A stretch of 64,000 bases of DNA. Source: Schistocephalus solidus (Eukaryota > Platyhelminthes > Cestoda > Diphyllobothriidea > Diphyllobothriidae). Positions 1 to 11,157 of this stretch are shown here, piece by piece; position 1 is the stretch's first letter, and every line of letters begins with the position of its first letter. The stretch spans positions 244,259-308,258 of the forward strand of contig WEDG01001270.1 of NCBI GenBank assembly GCA_017591395.1. Reading direction: 5' to 3'. A program made the position numbers and the translations under genes. The notes beneath the pieces were generated by a model. That model ran no database searches. It worked only from the letters and a program-made list of their open reading frames with translations, and was not told where the DNA came from.

Positions 1-192
1 CATCACACCCACGCTCGCCTCCAGACATCCTGATCCCCTCTTACAACCAAAGCACGATGTGTGTGAGAATGTAAAGAAAGACGTGCGAGGGCAATACATT
101 GTTAGTCTCGATCGCCCTTATCCAACCCAAGCGTGAGCCAACTTCATTTCCGGGGTAGTGATGGCGCCTTTTGGTTTTAAAAAACCTACTCT

Positions 193-356
193 CATGTGCT
201 CATAGGGAGTTCGACACGAAATCGTGAAGAAGACACGTGATCATCGGATTTGCGAACCGTCATAGGGAATGCTCATTTGGAGACGGTGTTTACGCGCCTC
301 CATTGATTTCATCTGATCTGCGACGCGTGCCTGATCGCCTTTATGGAGCATAAATA
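193..356 (+). promoter_or_regulatory. Promoter of ferritin-like copy 1
   Basis: CATGTG at 193 and CACGTG at 234 are 41 bp apart, the spacing shared by all full promoters of this family. A TATA-like ATAAATA lies at 350-356, about 50 bp before the ATG. Bases 1-192 also resemble the far-upstream flanks of copies 3, 4 and 5 (a 'ccagacatcctgatc' block), so the duplicated unit begins at or before the window edge. Confidence 0.6.
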
Positions 357-400
357 TTCGTGCGCAAATACACTGCAGCCATTGTCAGCCGCCTCCGAAC

Positions 401-956
401 ATGCAGCACGAACACACCAACTATCCCACCGAAGTCGAGCACGCAGTCAACGAGCTGATCGCTGCCTACTCTGACACCGAAATCTGCCGCTAATGCAGTC
501 TACGAGAAGGTCGGTTATCTGCCCAACCTGACGCGTTACCTGCGTGCCCGCGCTCAAGTCATCTTCTTCCGCCGCGCCACTCTGATGTGCTTCCAAACCA
601 GGCGTGGAGCCGCCGTGGAGGTGGTTGCGCCGCAGCACGCTCCTGGCCAAAAGAAACCCGTGGAGTCCGTGAAGGAGTTCATCGAGCAAGTGGTGAAGGA
701 GTTGGTTGAGGTGGAACGCCATCTGGAGGAGGGCTGGAAGAAGCTGGCAGAGATGGCCGAGAAGCAGGGTGATCGGGCGACGGTCACCTACGCCGAGAAA
801 CACCTGGCCAATAAGGCAAACAAGGTTGTTCCCCAGGCAATACACATCTACAACACCTTTCATGAGGTTGAATGTGCCTTCACGTACGACTCGACGGCCA
901 TGAAGGAGGAAGCCGAGGAACAAGAGAAGCTCGCGGAACGTTTCATGAAAAAGTAG
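401..956 (+). pseudogene. Ferritin-like copy 1, broken by a 14-bp deletion
   Basis: The ATG at 401 opens the family N-terminus (MQHEHTNYPTEVEHAV) and stays in register for 30 codons, to a TAA at 491-493. Compared with copy 2, fourteen bases (gcctacctcacagc) are missing after 'gaaatc'. This shifts the frame and removes the end of helix A. Downstream the original frame is open again from the 'LMCFQTRRG' segment at 585 through helices B-D, but it ends early at a TAG (954-956) about 11 codons before the usual terminus. The promoter and AATAAA are still recognisable, so the locus may be transcribed, but it cannot make the normal protein. No intron is seen, as in the other copies. Confidence 0.75.
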
Positions 957-2089
957 TGCGGCGCCAGGAAATCAAAAAATTTAAACAGTAAGCTGACAGA
1001 GCAGAATAAAGGTTTACTGGAGTTTTTAAGACTTTTTTGCTTCCTTTTTCAACGATAGCCTTATTGAAGTGGTTTGTCGGGGGCAAACACGGTTGACAGT
1101 AAGGTCGCTAAGGAGCTCCCGGTCATCTAGCGCAGTTTCCGCTGAGCCATTTATTGCCGGATTAATTTTTAGTGTGTTATGAATGTTCTTGGGTCATCAG
1201 TAGCAACCTGAAAACGAAAAAAATATTCAATGAAGATAGGCAATTGAATACGACCGGCAGGCTCAGGTGTTCTGTAGCCTTTTGTACGTTAAAGACTTGT
1301 GTCTGTTTGATTTAGTCACATTGTAGTGTCACCGCCGGTCTGTTATGCTTGCAGGGCAAAAATTGGGTTCCAAATTGGTCTTCAATTTGCACGACGGGCG
1401 TTCACTTATTGATTCCTGCAATTAATTTATGAGTGGTGCTGTGACACCATTTATGAAGGACACTAAGCCAAAGCTGGATACGCCAGTCCTCCTTGACTTT
1501 TTATTGATCAGTATTAAAACTAAAATGCATTATTGAATAGCCCTGGACGATTTTTTTTCTAGTCTTCACACCCTAGCTGTAATAGTGATTTTAAACACGG
1601 TAAAATGTTCAAGGTTATCGACTTTGAACGCTGCCACCTCCCGTAAACTCCTCTGAGCCCCGGAACCCCTACTCGAATTCCTATATAGCGCCTACAAGGG
1701 ACGCTTAGCACAAACAGTGCTTCAGGAATTGTCACATCGTGCGTAAACTGCATGCGTCCTTAGTCGTATGCTGAATCGAGAATTTGGTCGGTGAGATTTC
1801 AGCGTGTGATAAGCAGGGATCAGATCCACATGGCAGTTTATGACTCGCTGTTATAGGGGCTAGCCCCAAGCCGATTTTCTTCCGTCCGTCCTCTGATAAA
1901 ATTTGAAACGAACGGAGGAGAGTGTAATAATTCTTATTGTCTGTACGTAGAAGGAAGAAGAAACTGGTCCTACACCGGAACCATTTGTTGCCTAGTCGGA
2001 GCTTTTGAACTCCACCGTCAGAGTTGAAAGCAGGAGAAGAAGAGACGACAGTTATATGTGGTTCATTTACCAACCAACGATCAGTGAGG
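957..2089. other. 3' flank of copy 1, then unassigned sequence
   Basis: The first about 150 bases ('tttgcttcctttttcaac' and neighbours) resemble the 3' flanks of the other ferritin-like copies. From about 1150 to 2089 I see AT-rich sequence with short unconvincing ORFs and no recognised gene or repeat. Confidence 0.4.
1005..1010 (+). terminator. Polyadenylation signal of copy 1
   Basis: AATAAA about 50 bp after the premature stop, at the place where copies 4, 5, 6 and 8 also carry AATAAA. Confidence 0.5.
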
Positions 2090-2450
2090 CGGGTCTGGGG
2101 GTGGTGACTCTGTCAGCAAGCGCCAGCTCGATATATTGATTTAGTGAGTACTTATTGATGGCTTAAGCTTCAGGTAATGCGTGGTTTTGTTTGCTTTTGC
2201 CTTGCACGATTACCTTCGTGGCTGCGAAATTCAACGTATGAACCCTTTCAAGGTTGTGGGCAGCCGCTTGTGATAATTCGTCAGCCCGTAGCACAGGTAC
2301 TCTATGTTCGTGTATGCGCGGCCTGAGCGAGCACTCAGTCTGTCCTGCGTAATGATAAGGAGAGTTTAGAGACAGGATGCGATATAATACTCCTGATTGC
2401 TCCTTCAGTTTTAAGGTTTTATGTTCACATTGCCTTGAGCGAAACAATAT
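2090..2450 (-). mobile_element. Penelope-like element fragment, GIY-YIG endonuclease end
   Basis: The minus-strand reading 2447-2163 contains SGVLYRI, PYHYAGQT and RPRIHEH, the pattern of the GIY-YIG nuclease at the C-terminus of Penelope-like retroelements. A HNLERVHTLNF segment follows, equivalent to the usual 'H..ETGH.FNF'. No reverse transcriptase domain remains beside it. The sequence 2090-2160 is probably the element's 3' tail. It is a truncated, inactive copy. Confidence 0.7.
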
Positions 2451-3810
2451 AGATCCGATGGGTATTTTTTACCGTCTTATTTTGTGTCCATTCGGCAGCC
2501 GTCGTACTCATAGGATGTCAACTATTCTGTAAGACATTTAATATGTTTCTTTAGCGTGAAACCGATGTCACGTCTGCCTCCCAGCTCTGCAACCCTAAAA
2601 GCATCTCGAGCATATAATTTCAAAGGAATTCTAGCTGATTCGTTGTTGGCATGGTCAGTCCGGAGGATGATTTACATCAGTTGTCGAGTAGCCTAGCGTA
2701 GTCGCTGTTTGCAATACCGAGGGTGTGCGTCCAGAACGCCCGCTATTACCGAATGAGACTGGATAGCCAATACTGATCATGTTTATAACCCATAAATGCG
2801 TTATCTGTGTTCAGTTCCTGTGCGTGGATCCACTTACTGCACACTTGGCACCAGTCTTGGAGTAAAGCAACTTTAGCATTTTAAATTGCTGAATCATTTT
2901 TAACCTTGCCTACGGAGTTAAACTAAGCCATTTGTACATTTTAAAGTCTCTGAATAAAAGTCATTTTGTCAAACTGTGCTCTATTAATCTTTTTCTCCCT
3001 GTTGCTATCAAAGAGTTTTAAAAATCAATGTGCTTTCACTGTTGTTGGTGCAAGCGGAGGACTTAATGTCAAGTCACGCAGTGCTATGAACATTTCGTTT
3101 TATTTTGTCCGTGTTAATTGCACACATTATTTCTTGACCTTTACGTCGTTTTGCGACACCTTTCGACGGCTCCAATTTGCACGTCAAAAGGAAAACTATA
3201 CACCCGTATTTCATTTTGGACTAGTATGATATACGTGAACGATAGTCAAGTTTTTAAAGGAGCAAGGTTCATATCTACCGGTATAGGAAATAGTTTTTGC
3301 AGGCACCGGGCAGTGCCTTCGAGTGCCCCTGTTTCTGCTAATCAGCGTGATGAACTGCAGCCGTACACAACTTATAGAATTAATATAACTATAAAATGTA
3401 TATTGACAAAATATAAGAAGAACTGTTTATTTGCGCAAAGTCTGTGGAAGGCAGGTATGCTCCGTTCTTACTTTGGTTATCTTGCAGACGTTTCTCCTAG
3501 GGCTACAGTACTGGTACCTTAGGAATGTTTCAGGGCTTGATGTTGGACAGTATCATGCTCCAAATCACTAGGTATCCATGAGGATGAGGAAAAATGTGCC
3601 GCTGTAACATATTGCCAACACGTAGTCCTTATTGAACGACGTGTATTGTGTTATGGACCAGGATAATATCACAAAAATCATTTGGCAGATCACTTCATTG
3701 ATTCTGCTGACGTTCAGTGTTTTAAATATTTTACTAAATCTTTCACTCGAAACCCCACTTTATCATAATTTATCTTGTCCTTTGTCCACCACCCATTCGC
3801 CTGCATCCTG
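2451..3810. other. Unassigned AT-rich sequence
   Basis: No gene, RNA or repeat family recognised. The ORFs here (for example 2966-3229 and 3118-3522) are short, overlap each other and show no recognisable domain. Confidence 0.3.
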
Positions 3811-3814
3811 CAAT

Positions 3815-5365
3815 CTAAGTGAGATGACAGGGAGGACAGTAGGGTTGTTGGTCGATGTAGAAGTTGCTGTTGTCGGACTGTAGTCGCATTGCAACCGCAG
3901 ATTTCCGAAAAGGCCAATTCGCGCGCAGGTAGTGCGTTAGAAACGTGAGCATGTTGGGAGGGCTTGGGTATTGACGGTGTGGATCCGGAGGCACTTGTGA
4001 CTTGTGAGCCGCGCATTTGGCCCTAGTAATGGCAATCCGGTTGACTTGGTATATTGCTGCATCAGTCTTCACGGATCGTTACCAGACCAGTTTGTTCTGG
4101 GGAGGTCCTCCTAGGTTGCCGGGTTGATTTGCATTTGCTGCAGAGAGCTCTTCAAAGCGTCCTTTTAGCGTAGTTTTTGTTCTCCCTGTCTGTGAGCACC
4201 CGTAGCGAAATCCCCGTAGAAAAGTCGTTTGGGTAGTCGCTCGTCGTCTATTTTCACCAGGTGACCGCTCCATCGCAGTCGCACTTTCCTAAGCATGGCG
4301 TGGGATGCTGAGGAATCCAGTTGGTTCCAGAACTTTCGCGTCCGGAATCCTGTCATGCCATCTCACCTTCAGTATTTTGCGGAGGCAGCTGAGATCGAAG
4401 TGCTTCAGTTTCCTGGCTTGGTTAGGCTAGACCTTCCTGGTCTTCGTTCCGTACAGGTGGGTCGTCAAGACGATGGCCTTGTAAATATTCAATTTAATGT
4501 TCAGTTGTAGGCTGTGGCGATTTCACACGGAGGCTTACAGCCCGCAAAATGCCTAACTAGCTTTGCCGATCCGATGCGCAACCTTGTCGTCAACTCTTGT
4601 GTCGCGCGACAGTACACTTCCCAGGTAAACGAAGTTGTCGAAAGTCTGGAGTTTGGTGCCGTTGACACTGATTTTAGGAGAATTGTATTCCGCTCTCGGT
4701 GATGGTTGGTTCATAACCACCGTTTTATCCGTAATGATGGTCAGCCGTAAGTGGGACCAGCCGGCGTCGATGAGGTTCAGGCTCTGTCGCGGTGGTCAGT
4801 GTGCAGTCATCCGCGAAGAGCAGATCGTGGACTGTAGTCGTACGTACAAGCGTTAGAACCTGCATGGCCAGCTATTCGGGAGGTGCCCATCAGTTCTGTA
4901 GGTGATGCGAATACCAGGGCACTCATCACGGCAGGCATCTATCAGAATGAGCGGTAATGCCATCAGCCCGTCACGAAGATGAAGCACCATGCGCGTGAAT
5001 CGTTCAGAACAGCCAAATTTCTGCATGAGTTTCAACAGTGCATAGCGATTCACTGGGTCAAGGGCTTTCGTTTGATCCGCGAAGGTAGTGCAGCGGTGGG
5101 ATCGTATCTCCTAGCAAGAGCAAGTGGCGAATATTATGTCGGTTGTTCTGCGGTGTCCTCGAAGGCTATATTGACATTCCCAGAGCAGTCCCTGTTCTAG
5201 CTGAGGGTTAAAACTCTTAAGAAGAATGCGAACGAAGATCTTTCCGGTGATATTGAGCAGTGAGCTGCCTCTGTGATTATCAGCAAGTTGTCGGCTAACT
5301 TCGCGCTGGTAGAGGTAAACGATTGTGGCGAGCCGTGGTTTGCTGCAGAAGACGTGAGACACAAA
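3815..5365 (-). mobile_element. LINE-A fragment: reverse transcriptase to zinc-finger linker
   Basis: Read from 5365 down to 3815 in three frames, the order matches the full LINE-A at 46.1-52.2 kb. It runs SLLNITGKIFVRILL with RRTTDIIFA (5362-5111), LMQKFGCSERFTRMVLHLRDG (5053-4853, split over frames), then VRLRWSGHLVKIDDERLPKRL (4356-4165), and ends in the IYQVNRIAITRAK linker before the zinc fingers. Frameshifts and stops show it is dead. Confidence 0.75.
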
Positions 5366-5705
5366 ATTTGTTTAGGGCACACTTTCTAGCCTTTTCCTCC
5401 GCCATGAGGTAAGCAGTGGTGTCCCTAAATAAGGTTGCTGGGACATCCCCAGACGGTTACCGAACTCCATTGTAAGTGGGAGGGTGACCCGATTTATCCT
5501 GGGCCACCTATCCTTCTCCTTCGGGCTTCTGAAAATGGGGGAGGGGAGCGAGGCGGGAAGGGGATGGGAAGCAGACTCCCGGGTGCAGGGACACAACACC
5601 AGACACCCTCAACTGCTTTGGCCCACCGGTCTAGGCGGTTACCGAGGTTTGGCTACTTAGCAGAACTGAGCTTTGAGGAGCCACAGGTGAGAGTAAATGT
5701 GTGAA
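5366..5705 (-). mobile_element. LINE-A 5' leader fragment
   Basis: The reverse complement matches the leader of the full LINE-A (46.2-46.6 kb): 'gccctatttagggaca'-like block, 'aaggaaggggctagaaaagg'-like block and the 'cttctgcag' junction. Here it is joined directly to reverse-transcriptase sequence, so an internal deletion has removed the endonuclease region. Confidence 0.6.
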
Positions 5706-5879
5706 TACCGGTTAACATATCAAATGTATTTAAAGAATCGTCACCCATTTGGTGTTTCCGCCAATAAGCGACTGCCGTGTGCGTTAGTCTGTGTTCATTG
5801 ATTCCCGTCTCCCCCATTTTCCCTGAGATTTTTGCACACGGCATCTAACTTTAAAATTTTAATGACTCATCAAAATACA

Positions 5880-6080
5880 CAGTCTCAAGAATTGCTTGGC
5901 CTTCTTGGAAGGGGCAGACTCCGACGACACGAGTCTTTTTACAGGTGAAGATGTGCCCTATATTTGGGATGTTCATGGCCAATTTGGGACAGATGTTTGC
6001 GCCTCTTGACTGTCCGTTGATATTCTTAGATGCGGGTGGGGGCAGATTTTCTGTTCAGGCACAATATAGGGCACCATAGG
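5880..6080 (-). mobile_element. Penelope-like element fragment
   Basis: Resembles 20110-20300 of the larger minus-strand Penelope copy: the 'cttcttggaaggggcag' block, the 'ggtgaagatgtgccc' block and the 'gatgcgggtgggggcagattttc' block follow in the same order. Only the stretch before and into the GIY-YIG domain remains. Confidence 0.5.
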
Positions 6081-6195
6081 CATAAGACGGGCTCTTTTAA
6101 GACAAATTTTTATCAAGCTAGCCAACATTATCCTTGAGGTATACGAACTGAATGTATAAAGTAGTCATCGATTTGTGCGCCACTTTTAATTGAGG

Positions 6196-6350
6196 TTTCC
6201 ACAATGGCAGAGCATTCGACTCAAATACCAAATGTCGTGGGTTCGAATCCCAGGTGTGCCACACTTGAGATTGGGTATGCCTGGCTGATGACGGCTAATA
6301 AGCCAGAATGGCCATTCCGGTCTCCCTTGTCTTTGTCGGTTCCATTCCAT
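6196..6350 (+). repeat. SINE, tRNA-Trp-derived head
   Basis: Contains 'ggcagagc' (decayed A box) and a perfect B box 'gggttcgaatccc', followed by the body 'ggctgatgacggctaataag' and 'cttgtctttgtcgg' shared with the SINE at 6491-6648. The head is too degenerate to fold as a tRNA. Confidence 0.6.
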
Positions 6351-6490
6351 CATATGCTACACGTCGCCATGCGACCGCCTGTGAGGGCTCTTGTCTGAGT
6401 TCCAGGGCACAACGGAACATAATTGTTCCTTAAGCAGATCGGTGAGCCACACACTTTCATCATATTCTCGATCGCAACCGACAAAACAAC

Positions 6491-6648
6491 GAGCCCGTGG
6501 CTCAATGGTAGAGCGTTCGACTCCAGTACCAAAGGTTGCGGGTTCGAATCCCAGGTGTGCCAAACTTGGGATTGGGTATGACTGGCTGATGACGGCTAAT
6601 AAGCCAGAAATGGCCATTCCGGTCTCACTTGTCTTTGTCGGTTCCACT
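6491..6648 (+). repeat. SINE, tRNA-Trp-derived head
   Basis: The head has an A box (gtggctcaatggtagagc), a CTCCAG stretch like the anticodon arm of tRNA-Trp(CCA), and a B box (gggttcgaatccc). A non-tRNA body and then an (AT)n tract follow. Similar heads and bodies recur at 6196, 15197 and 15520. Promoter boxes plus a repeated body mark a SINE rather than a tRNA gene. Confidence 0.65.
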
Positions 6649-6680
6649 CTATATATATATATAAATATATATATATATAT
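6649..6680. repeat. (AT)n microsatellite
   Basis: Nearly pure AT dinucleotides directly after the SINE body, probably its variable tail. Confidence 0.9.
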
Positions 6681-6824
6681 GGCACAGATATTACGTGGTT
6701 ATTCCACAGTGGTTGATTATCTTCGACCCAAATGTTCATTGAAATTTCGGGTCTGACCCTAAAAAGTCATGTCCGAATCATCTGACTCCATGTCCCGTGC
6801 ATATAATTTCAGAAATTATTTCCT

Positions 6825-6826
<2 letters not shown>

Positions 6827-6864
<38 letters not shown>
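6827..6864. repeat. (AT)n microsatellite
   Basis: Uninterrupted AT dinucleotides, about 19 units. Confidence 0.9.
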
Positions 6865-6867
<3 letters not shown>

Positions 6868-7959
6868 CTTCGCCATCACGTTTTGAGGGTAAAAAGAGCT
6901 TGAAAATGGCAAATATTTTTTCAGCAACACTGACGAAACCTATGCGGCTTATATTGTCAAACTTTGTTTAGTTTACCCTCTTGAAGAAAGTTATCAGAAA
7001 TAACAGCATATCCCGTGGGCTATACAATTATCCCCTGAAGTCAGGATACCAGTATCAACATAAGACTTTTTGTATTCAACACCCATACTGTCCTCTTTGA
7101 ACGGCTCTTTCTATAGCAGTCTTGTAACTACACCATAAAAGGCTGTCTGCTACTATCGCCAACGATGGGTTCGAATAAGAATCTGAACCATCAGGCCAAT
7201 AAACTTCTTTTTACAGCAATCGCATCTTCTCCTTCTGAATTATCAGTCCAATCATGATAGGCAGTGAAATCCCACATGACGCTGTCGAAGCAATATAGCA
7301 CGCGCGTCAGTGGTTGATGGCTTTATAATGCGCAACGACACCTTCAAGTGAAGACGGATACTTACGCGTGTCCATGTTTGCAAAACGAAGTAGTTTCCTA
7401 CTTCAGTCATGGAAGGTATAATTTTCTGCAAAAGAAAATCGGAAGCAGTCACACGTCTACCAGCCCCACAATCGGGCTACAGTTAAGGTGCTCACCATGC
7501 TTCTGGGACACGCCGTAGACGTTGTCACCTCTGTCCGACCACGTTGGAAAGAGCCACTAAAATACAAATTCCTTCACGTGTACAGCATATCAGGTTTTAG
7601 AATCAGAATAGTTGGAAAAGTAAATGGTCACATCGCGCAGACAAGGAGATTCGAATGAAAAAGCGGTCTTATCAAAAAATACCTGTTGATGCCTAAATGG
7701 TCGGCTTTAAGCTAATAGGATTGACAAAGCTGCAGAACACACTCCGCGAATATTAAGGAGCAAAGCCTGCTGTTGCCATTGCAGAAAAGAAAAACTTATT
7801 TATAAGAGTGTCTTTTCTAGGAGGCACAGCAAGCGAATTAGTAGGACGGCGTCTAAAAACGGCGATCGTGAGTGCATTCTCGGCGGCAAACTTGCGCATA
7901 TTGCCTTGCGAACTCTCCCCTCCTACGGTTTTGGGGTAAAGACCGATTGCCATTGCAGG
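6865..7959. other. Unassigned sequence
   Basis: No recognised coding region or repeat. Short ORFs at 7252-7452 and 7753-7953 (minus) show no domain. Confidence 0.3.
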
Positions 7960-8165
7960 TCACATCGAGGTGCAACTATTCATTCACCGAACAACGAGGA
8001 GTTTGGAGAAAAGGGTACCCGAACACATACCCGCCTGGCTAGGTAAAGGGGAAAGTCAATCTATTTCAAGTTCAATTCTTGCACATCTACATGATACGAA
8101 CCACCAAGTTGACACCAAAAACCTTACAGATTATCCACCGGTTACCCGTACACTATTCTAAAGGT
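7960..8165 (+). mobile_element. Penelope-like element fragment, GIY-YIG end
   Basis: The plus reading from 7970 gives RTTRSLEKRVPEHIPAWL and then SSILAHLHDTNHQVD. This is the 'GRT.R.L..R..EH.P.WL...SSI..HL..TGH' pattern of Penelope GIY-YIG domains. The copy is truncated on both sides. The sequence 8166-8480 has no recognised feature until the copy 2 promoter. Confidence 0.6.
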
Positions 8166-8492
8166 CTACGCAAATGGGTGCTAGCAACAGCTGGCGATTC
8201 GGTTAACGAGCCCAGCGCTTTGTTGTCAGAAGACGCGGACAAAGGTAGTCTGTCTTTCCTGGCCACCCCACCACTGATAACTGTCACACGCATTCCGTGT
8301 TTGACGCACAGACACCGCTCCTAGCGTATCCTAAACCCCTCTTCGTCCACTCCCCTCCGCTTCCAGCTCCAACGGCTCAACACGCCTACTCAGTCATGCA
8401 GGCGGCGTGGAAGCCAAGCGTGTGACTAAGCTCCTCCTCTCGAGAACAATATAAGGAGTGACGGATATTGTTCCCATTGCAAGGCAAGCGAT

Positions 8493-8626
8493 CACGTGTC
8501 CATAGGGCGTTTGACCTGTAACAGTGAAGAGCACACGTGATCACCGGATTCACCAGTCTTTTTAGGCACGGGTGATTTGGATGAGCAGTTCACGCACCCT
8601 CATCGATTTCAGCTGGAGCATAAATA
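8493..8626 (+). promoter_or_regulatory. Promoter of ferritin-like copy 2
   Basis: Two perfect CACGTG hexamers at 8493 and 8534, 41 bp apart, and a TATA-like ATAAATAGG at 8620, 60 bp before the ATG. The leader between TATA and ATG ('gttctgttcctcctctcg') is shared only with copy 3, so copies 2 and 3 form a promoter subtype. Confidence 0.65.
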
Positions 8627-8679
8627 GGCGAGTGTGAACCAGTTGTAGCCGTTCTGTTCCTCCTCTCGCTCCGCCGAAA

Positions 8680-9288
8680 ATGCAGCACGAACACACCAAC
8701 TATCCCACCGAAGTCGAGCACGCAGTCAACGAGCTGATCGCTGCCTACTCTGACGCCGAAATCGCCTACCTCACAGCTGCCGCTAATGCAGCCTACGAGA
8801 AGATCAATCGCCTACCCAACCTGACACGTTATCTGCGCGCACGCGCTCACGTCATCTTCTTCCGCCGTGCCTCTCTGATGTGCTTCCAAACCAGGCGTGG
8901 AGCCGCAGTGGAGGTGGTTGCACCAAAACAAGCTACCAACCACAAGAAGCCCGTGGAGTCCGTGAAGCAGTTCATCGAGCAGGTGCTGAAGGAGTTGATT
9001 GAGGTGGAACGCCGTCTGGCGGAGGGCTGGAAGAAGCTGGCAGAGGCGGCTGTGAAGCAGGATGATAGAGTGACGGTCAACTACACCGAGAAACAGCTGG
9101 CCAATAAGGCAAATAGGATTGTGCCCCAAGCAACACACATCTACAACACCTTCCATCAGACTGAAAGTCCCTACACCTACGATTCGACAGCCATGAAGGA
9201 GGAAGCCGATGAACAGGAGGAGCTTGCGGAACGTCTCATGGACATGGAATGCGACTTCAAGAAATCAGAACAATACTCGAAGCACTAA
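8680..9288 (+). CDS. Ferritin-like protein, copy 2 (intact; no ferroxidase centre)
   Basis: A single 202-codon exon from the ATG at 8680, which is the first ATG after the TATA box. Aligned by eye with ferritin heavy chain it covers helix A (about residues 10-38), B (45-73), C (91-119), D (128-160) and a short last helix. Shared marks are LPNLTRYL, the RRG turn after helix B, and HIYN late in helix D. Ligands are lost: the E27 position is Tyr23, E61/E62 are Val58/Ile59, H65 is Arg62 and Q141 is Lys143; only Tyr34 persists (Tyr30). No signal peptide or membrane segment is seen. Expected to be cytosolic. A structural or carrier role is only a guess. AATAAA is not preserved downstream. The most diverged intact copy (KQATNHKK loop, VKQFIEQVLKELIE). 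Confidence 0.7.
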   Translation: MQHEHTNYPTEVEHAVNELIAAYSDAEIAYLTAAANAAYEKINRLPNLTRYLRARAHVIFFRRASLMCFQTRRGAAVEVVAPKQATNHKKPVESVKQFIEQVLKELIEVERRLAEGWKKLAEAAVKQDDRVTVNYTEKQLANKANRIVPQATHIYNTFHQTESPYTYDSTAMKEEADEQEELAERLMDMECDFKKSEQYSKH

Positions 9289-10100
9289 TCTGCTCAAGCA
9301 AACTAAGTATTTACTAGATGTCTGAAGGCATCTTTTGCATTATTTTCAACAATAGACTTGATGCCCGAGTTTGTCATGGGGAAGGGCTGGGTGGGGGGCT
9401 TCGTCATTCTTTTACTCAATCATTGCTAGAGAGCTTCTTCTTTAGTACACTTTTGGCTCGGACTGAACGAATAGTATAACTCCAGATGACAGAACACGAT
9501 GGAAAAGCCTAACGAATCGATGGCAAGCGACGGTGCATTTCAGGGCCTGAGCATCAGCGTCTACGAGTCACTGAAAGATTTCATTTGTCACTGACAGTGC
9601 GATCAAGTATTTGAGCCAAATGCATTGAAGCTTCCCGTTGGAGACCGACAGCATTACTTTTGTGCGGTTCCTTTGTTTTGAATAACTACCAGCATACCTA
9701 TAACGCGCCAGCAAATTCAAGTGTTTTAGTGCGATAAGCATTGGTGTAACTGTCGTAATCTTAAACTTTAGTTAATTTGCCTGTTTACAATTGAATAGGA
9801 ATTGCAGTATTCAGATGGCATCACTTTAAATTAAGCAGTTTGCAGCGAAGTATGAGAGGTTATGTGGTTAAGGTGTCCTCCGTGTATCTCCTTTTCACGG
9901 AAGTTTCCATAACACCCTAAAAATAAACATTTCCAATATTTATATGGCAAAGGTGATGTTTTTATTAAAGAACCGAGCACATATTGACAAGCCATTTAGT
10001 TCTGTCATGGTTAATGTTATGCGTCAGGATATCGGGCCACGTCCAACTCTGCTCGTCCTAAAATTTTCTACTGTCCAAACTATATTGTCATTATGCTGCA
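9289..10100. other. 3' flank of copy 2
   Basis: Scattered similarity to the 3' flanks of copies 3 (17.6-18.1 kb) and 5 (31.8-32.9 kb), for example the 'gaagtatgagaggttatg' and 'gtgtcctccgtgtatc' blocks. This shows the ancestral duplicated unit extended about 0.6-1 kb past the gene. No other feature seen. Confidence 0.4.
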
Positions 10101-10678
10101 TGCTACTGACAAGGTGCAACCCCACTTAAGCAAAGTTTTCAGAACTTTGAAATACGACCTACGAGTTACAGTTCATTATCTGCAAAATGTATAATACTCT
10201 TTAAGGCTGTGAATGAAAACGGTAAATTTTTAGGAATAAGGGAGGAAAGTGGAGGCAAGTAAGTGTCTCAGAAAACTTCACTGAATGACACAACACACCT
10301 CAGATGAAAGTGAGCTCTTACGACCGACTGCACAACTGCACTCTTAACTTAGACCTTTTTATAGTTACCTAAGTGGATCAAATTTACAGCGTTTTGAGTA
10401 GGTAGTAGGTTGAAGCCGCGTGGCAGAATGAGGTCCGCTCCACCACCCTCCCAAAAAAATGTTTCATTGGCTAAATCCAAGCGTACGTTTACTCCGCTTT
10501 GACACCTACTAACCCTAACTTAGACGCCCAAATCGTACGTACAGAATCAGTTTCTGCTTTGCTGTCGCCCGCTTTCGGCTTGGTCCTTACCATTCTCATC
10601 GAGGCTGTAAACTGCACGAACGGCTTCCATCTCATTCGAGTAAAGCATTCGGTAAGTAGGTTATATAAGACAGAAAAA

Positions 10679-10861
10679 CTAAGCAAGGCCTTCTTCCGGA
10701 GTAGGAGCATTGGACGCAGCCACATCCTGAATGATGACCCTGTGCTGGTGGTCGAGAATTTCCCTTGACATACGTCCAGAAATTTTGTCGATTGCCGTAA
10801 GATTCAAGTTGAAAGTAACCTCAAAATCCTGGGTAGGCGTTATCCTATACGCACTGGCAAC
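10679..10861 (-). CDS. Conserved 60-codon ORF (left arm), function unknown
   Basis: The minus-strand frame reads SAYRITPTQDFEVTF, then NLTAIDKISGRMSREIL, and ends EEGLA before TAG. The mirror copy at 13454-13636 keeps the frame and stop with only a few residue changes (DHQHR/AHQHK, PEEG/PQEG). It lacks a convincing start and may be an exon, because the bases just before QDF (...tacccag) look like a splice acceptor. I do not recognise the family. Confidence 0.3.
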   Translation of the reverse strand, partial: VASAYRITPTQDFEVTFNLNLTAIDKISGRMSREILDHQHRVIIQDVAASNAPTPEEGLA

Positions 10862-10872
10862 TCACATCTGCC

Positions 10873-11157
10873 TTAGCATTCAAAGAAGTGCTCTTTAAAC
10901 GCATTTGGGATATTTGAAGAATTCAATAATGATTCTACACCAGAAGACCTATTTCTATCACCACTAGGCACAAAGGGTTCCCTCTCATTTTCCCTCGGTG
11001 TTGCAGCTGAATGAATTTCTGTGATGCTTCTAACTACGACGAGCAGTATGCTAATGGCGTCGCTAAGTTCTTGTGGCATAGACATTTGACCTGACGTTCT
11101 CAGAATCTTCATCACTGGTTCTTGTGTCAGTATTAATTGCGTAATCTTCACATACAT
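10873..11157 (-). CDS. Conserved 94-codon ORF (left arm), function unknown
   Basis: Starts MYVKITQLILTQEP and ends before the 60-codon ORF on the same strand. Its mirror at 13158-13442 has the same length and differs at a few residues. A more diverged third version lies at 12579-12690 (MTITQLLPTQEPVTKIL). Retention of an open frame in three copies is suggestive, but the arms are so alike that recent duplication could explain two of them. No domain recognised. Confidence 0.3.
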   Translation of the reverse strand: MYVKITQLILTQEPVMKILRTSGQMSMPQELSDAISILLVVVRSITEIHSAATPRENEREPFVPSGDRNRSSGVESLLNSSNIPNAFKEHFFEC

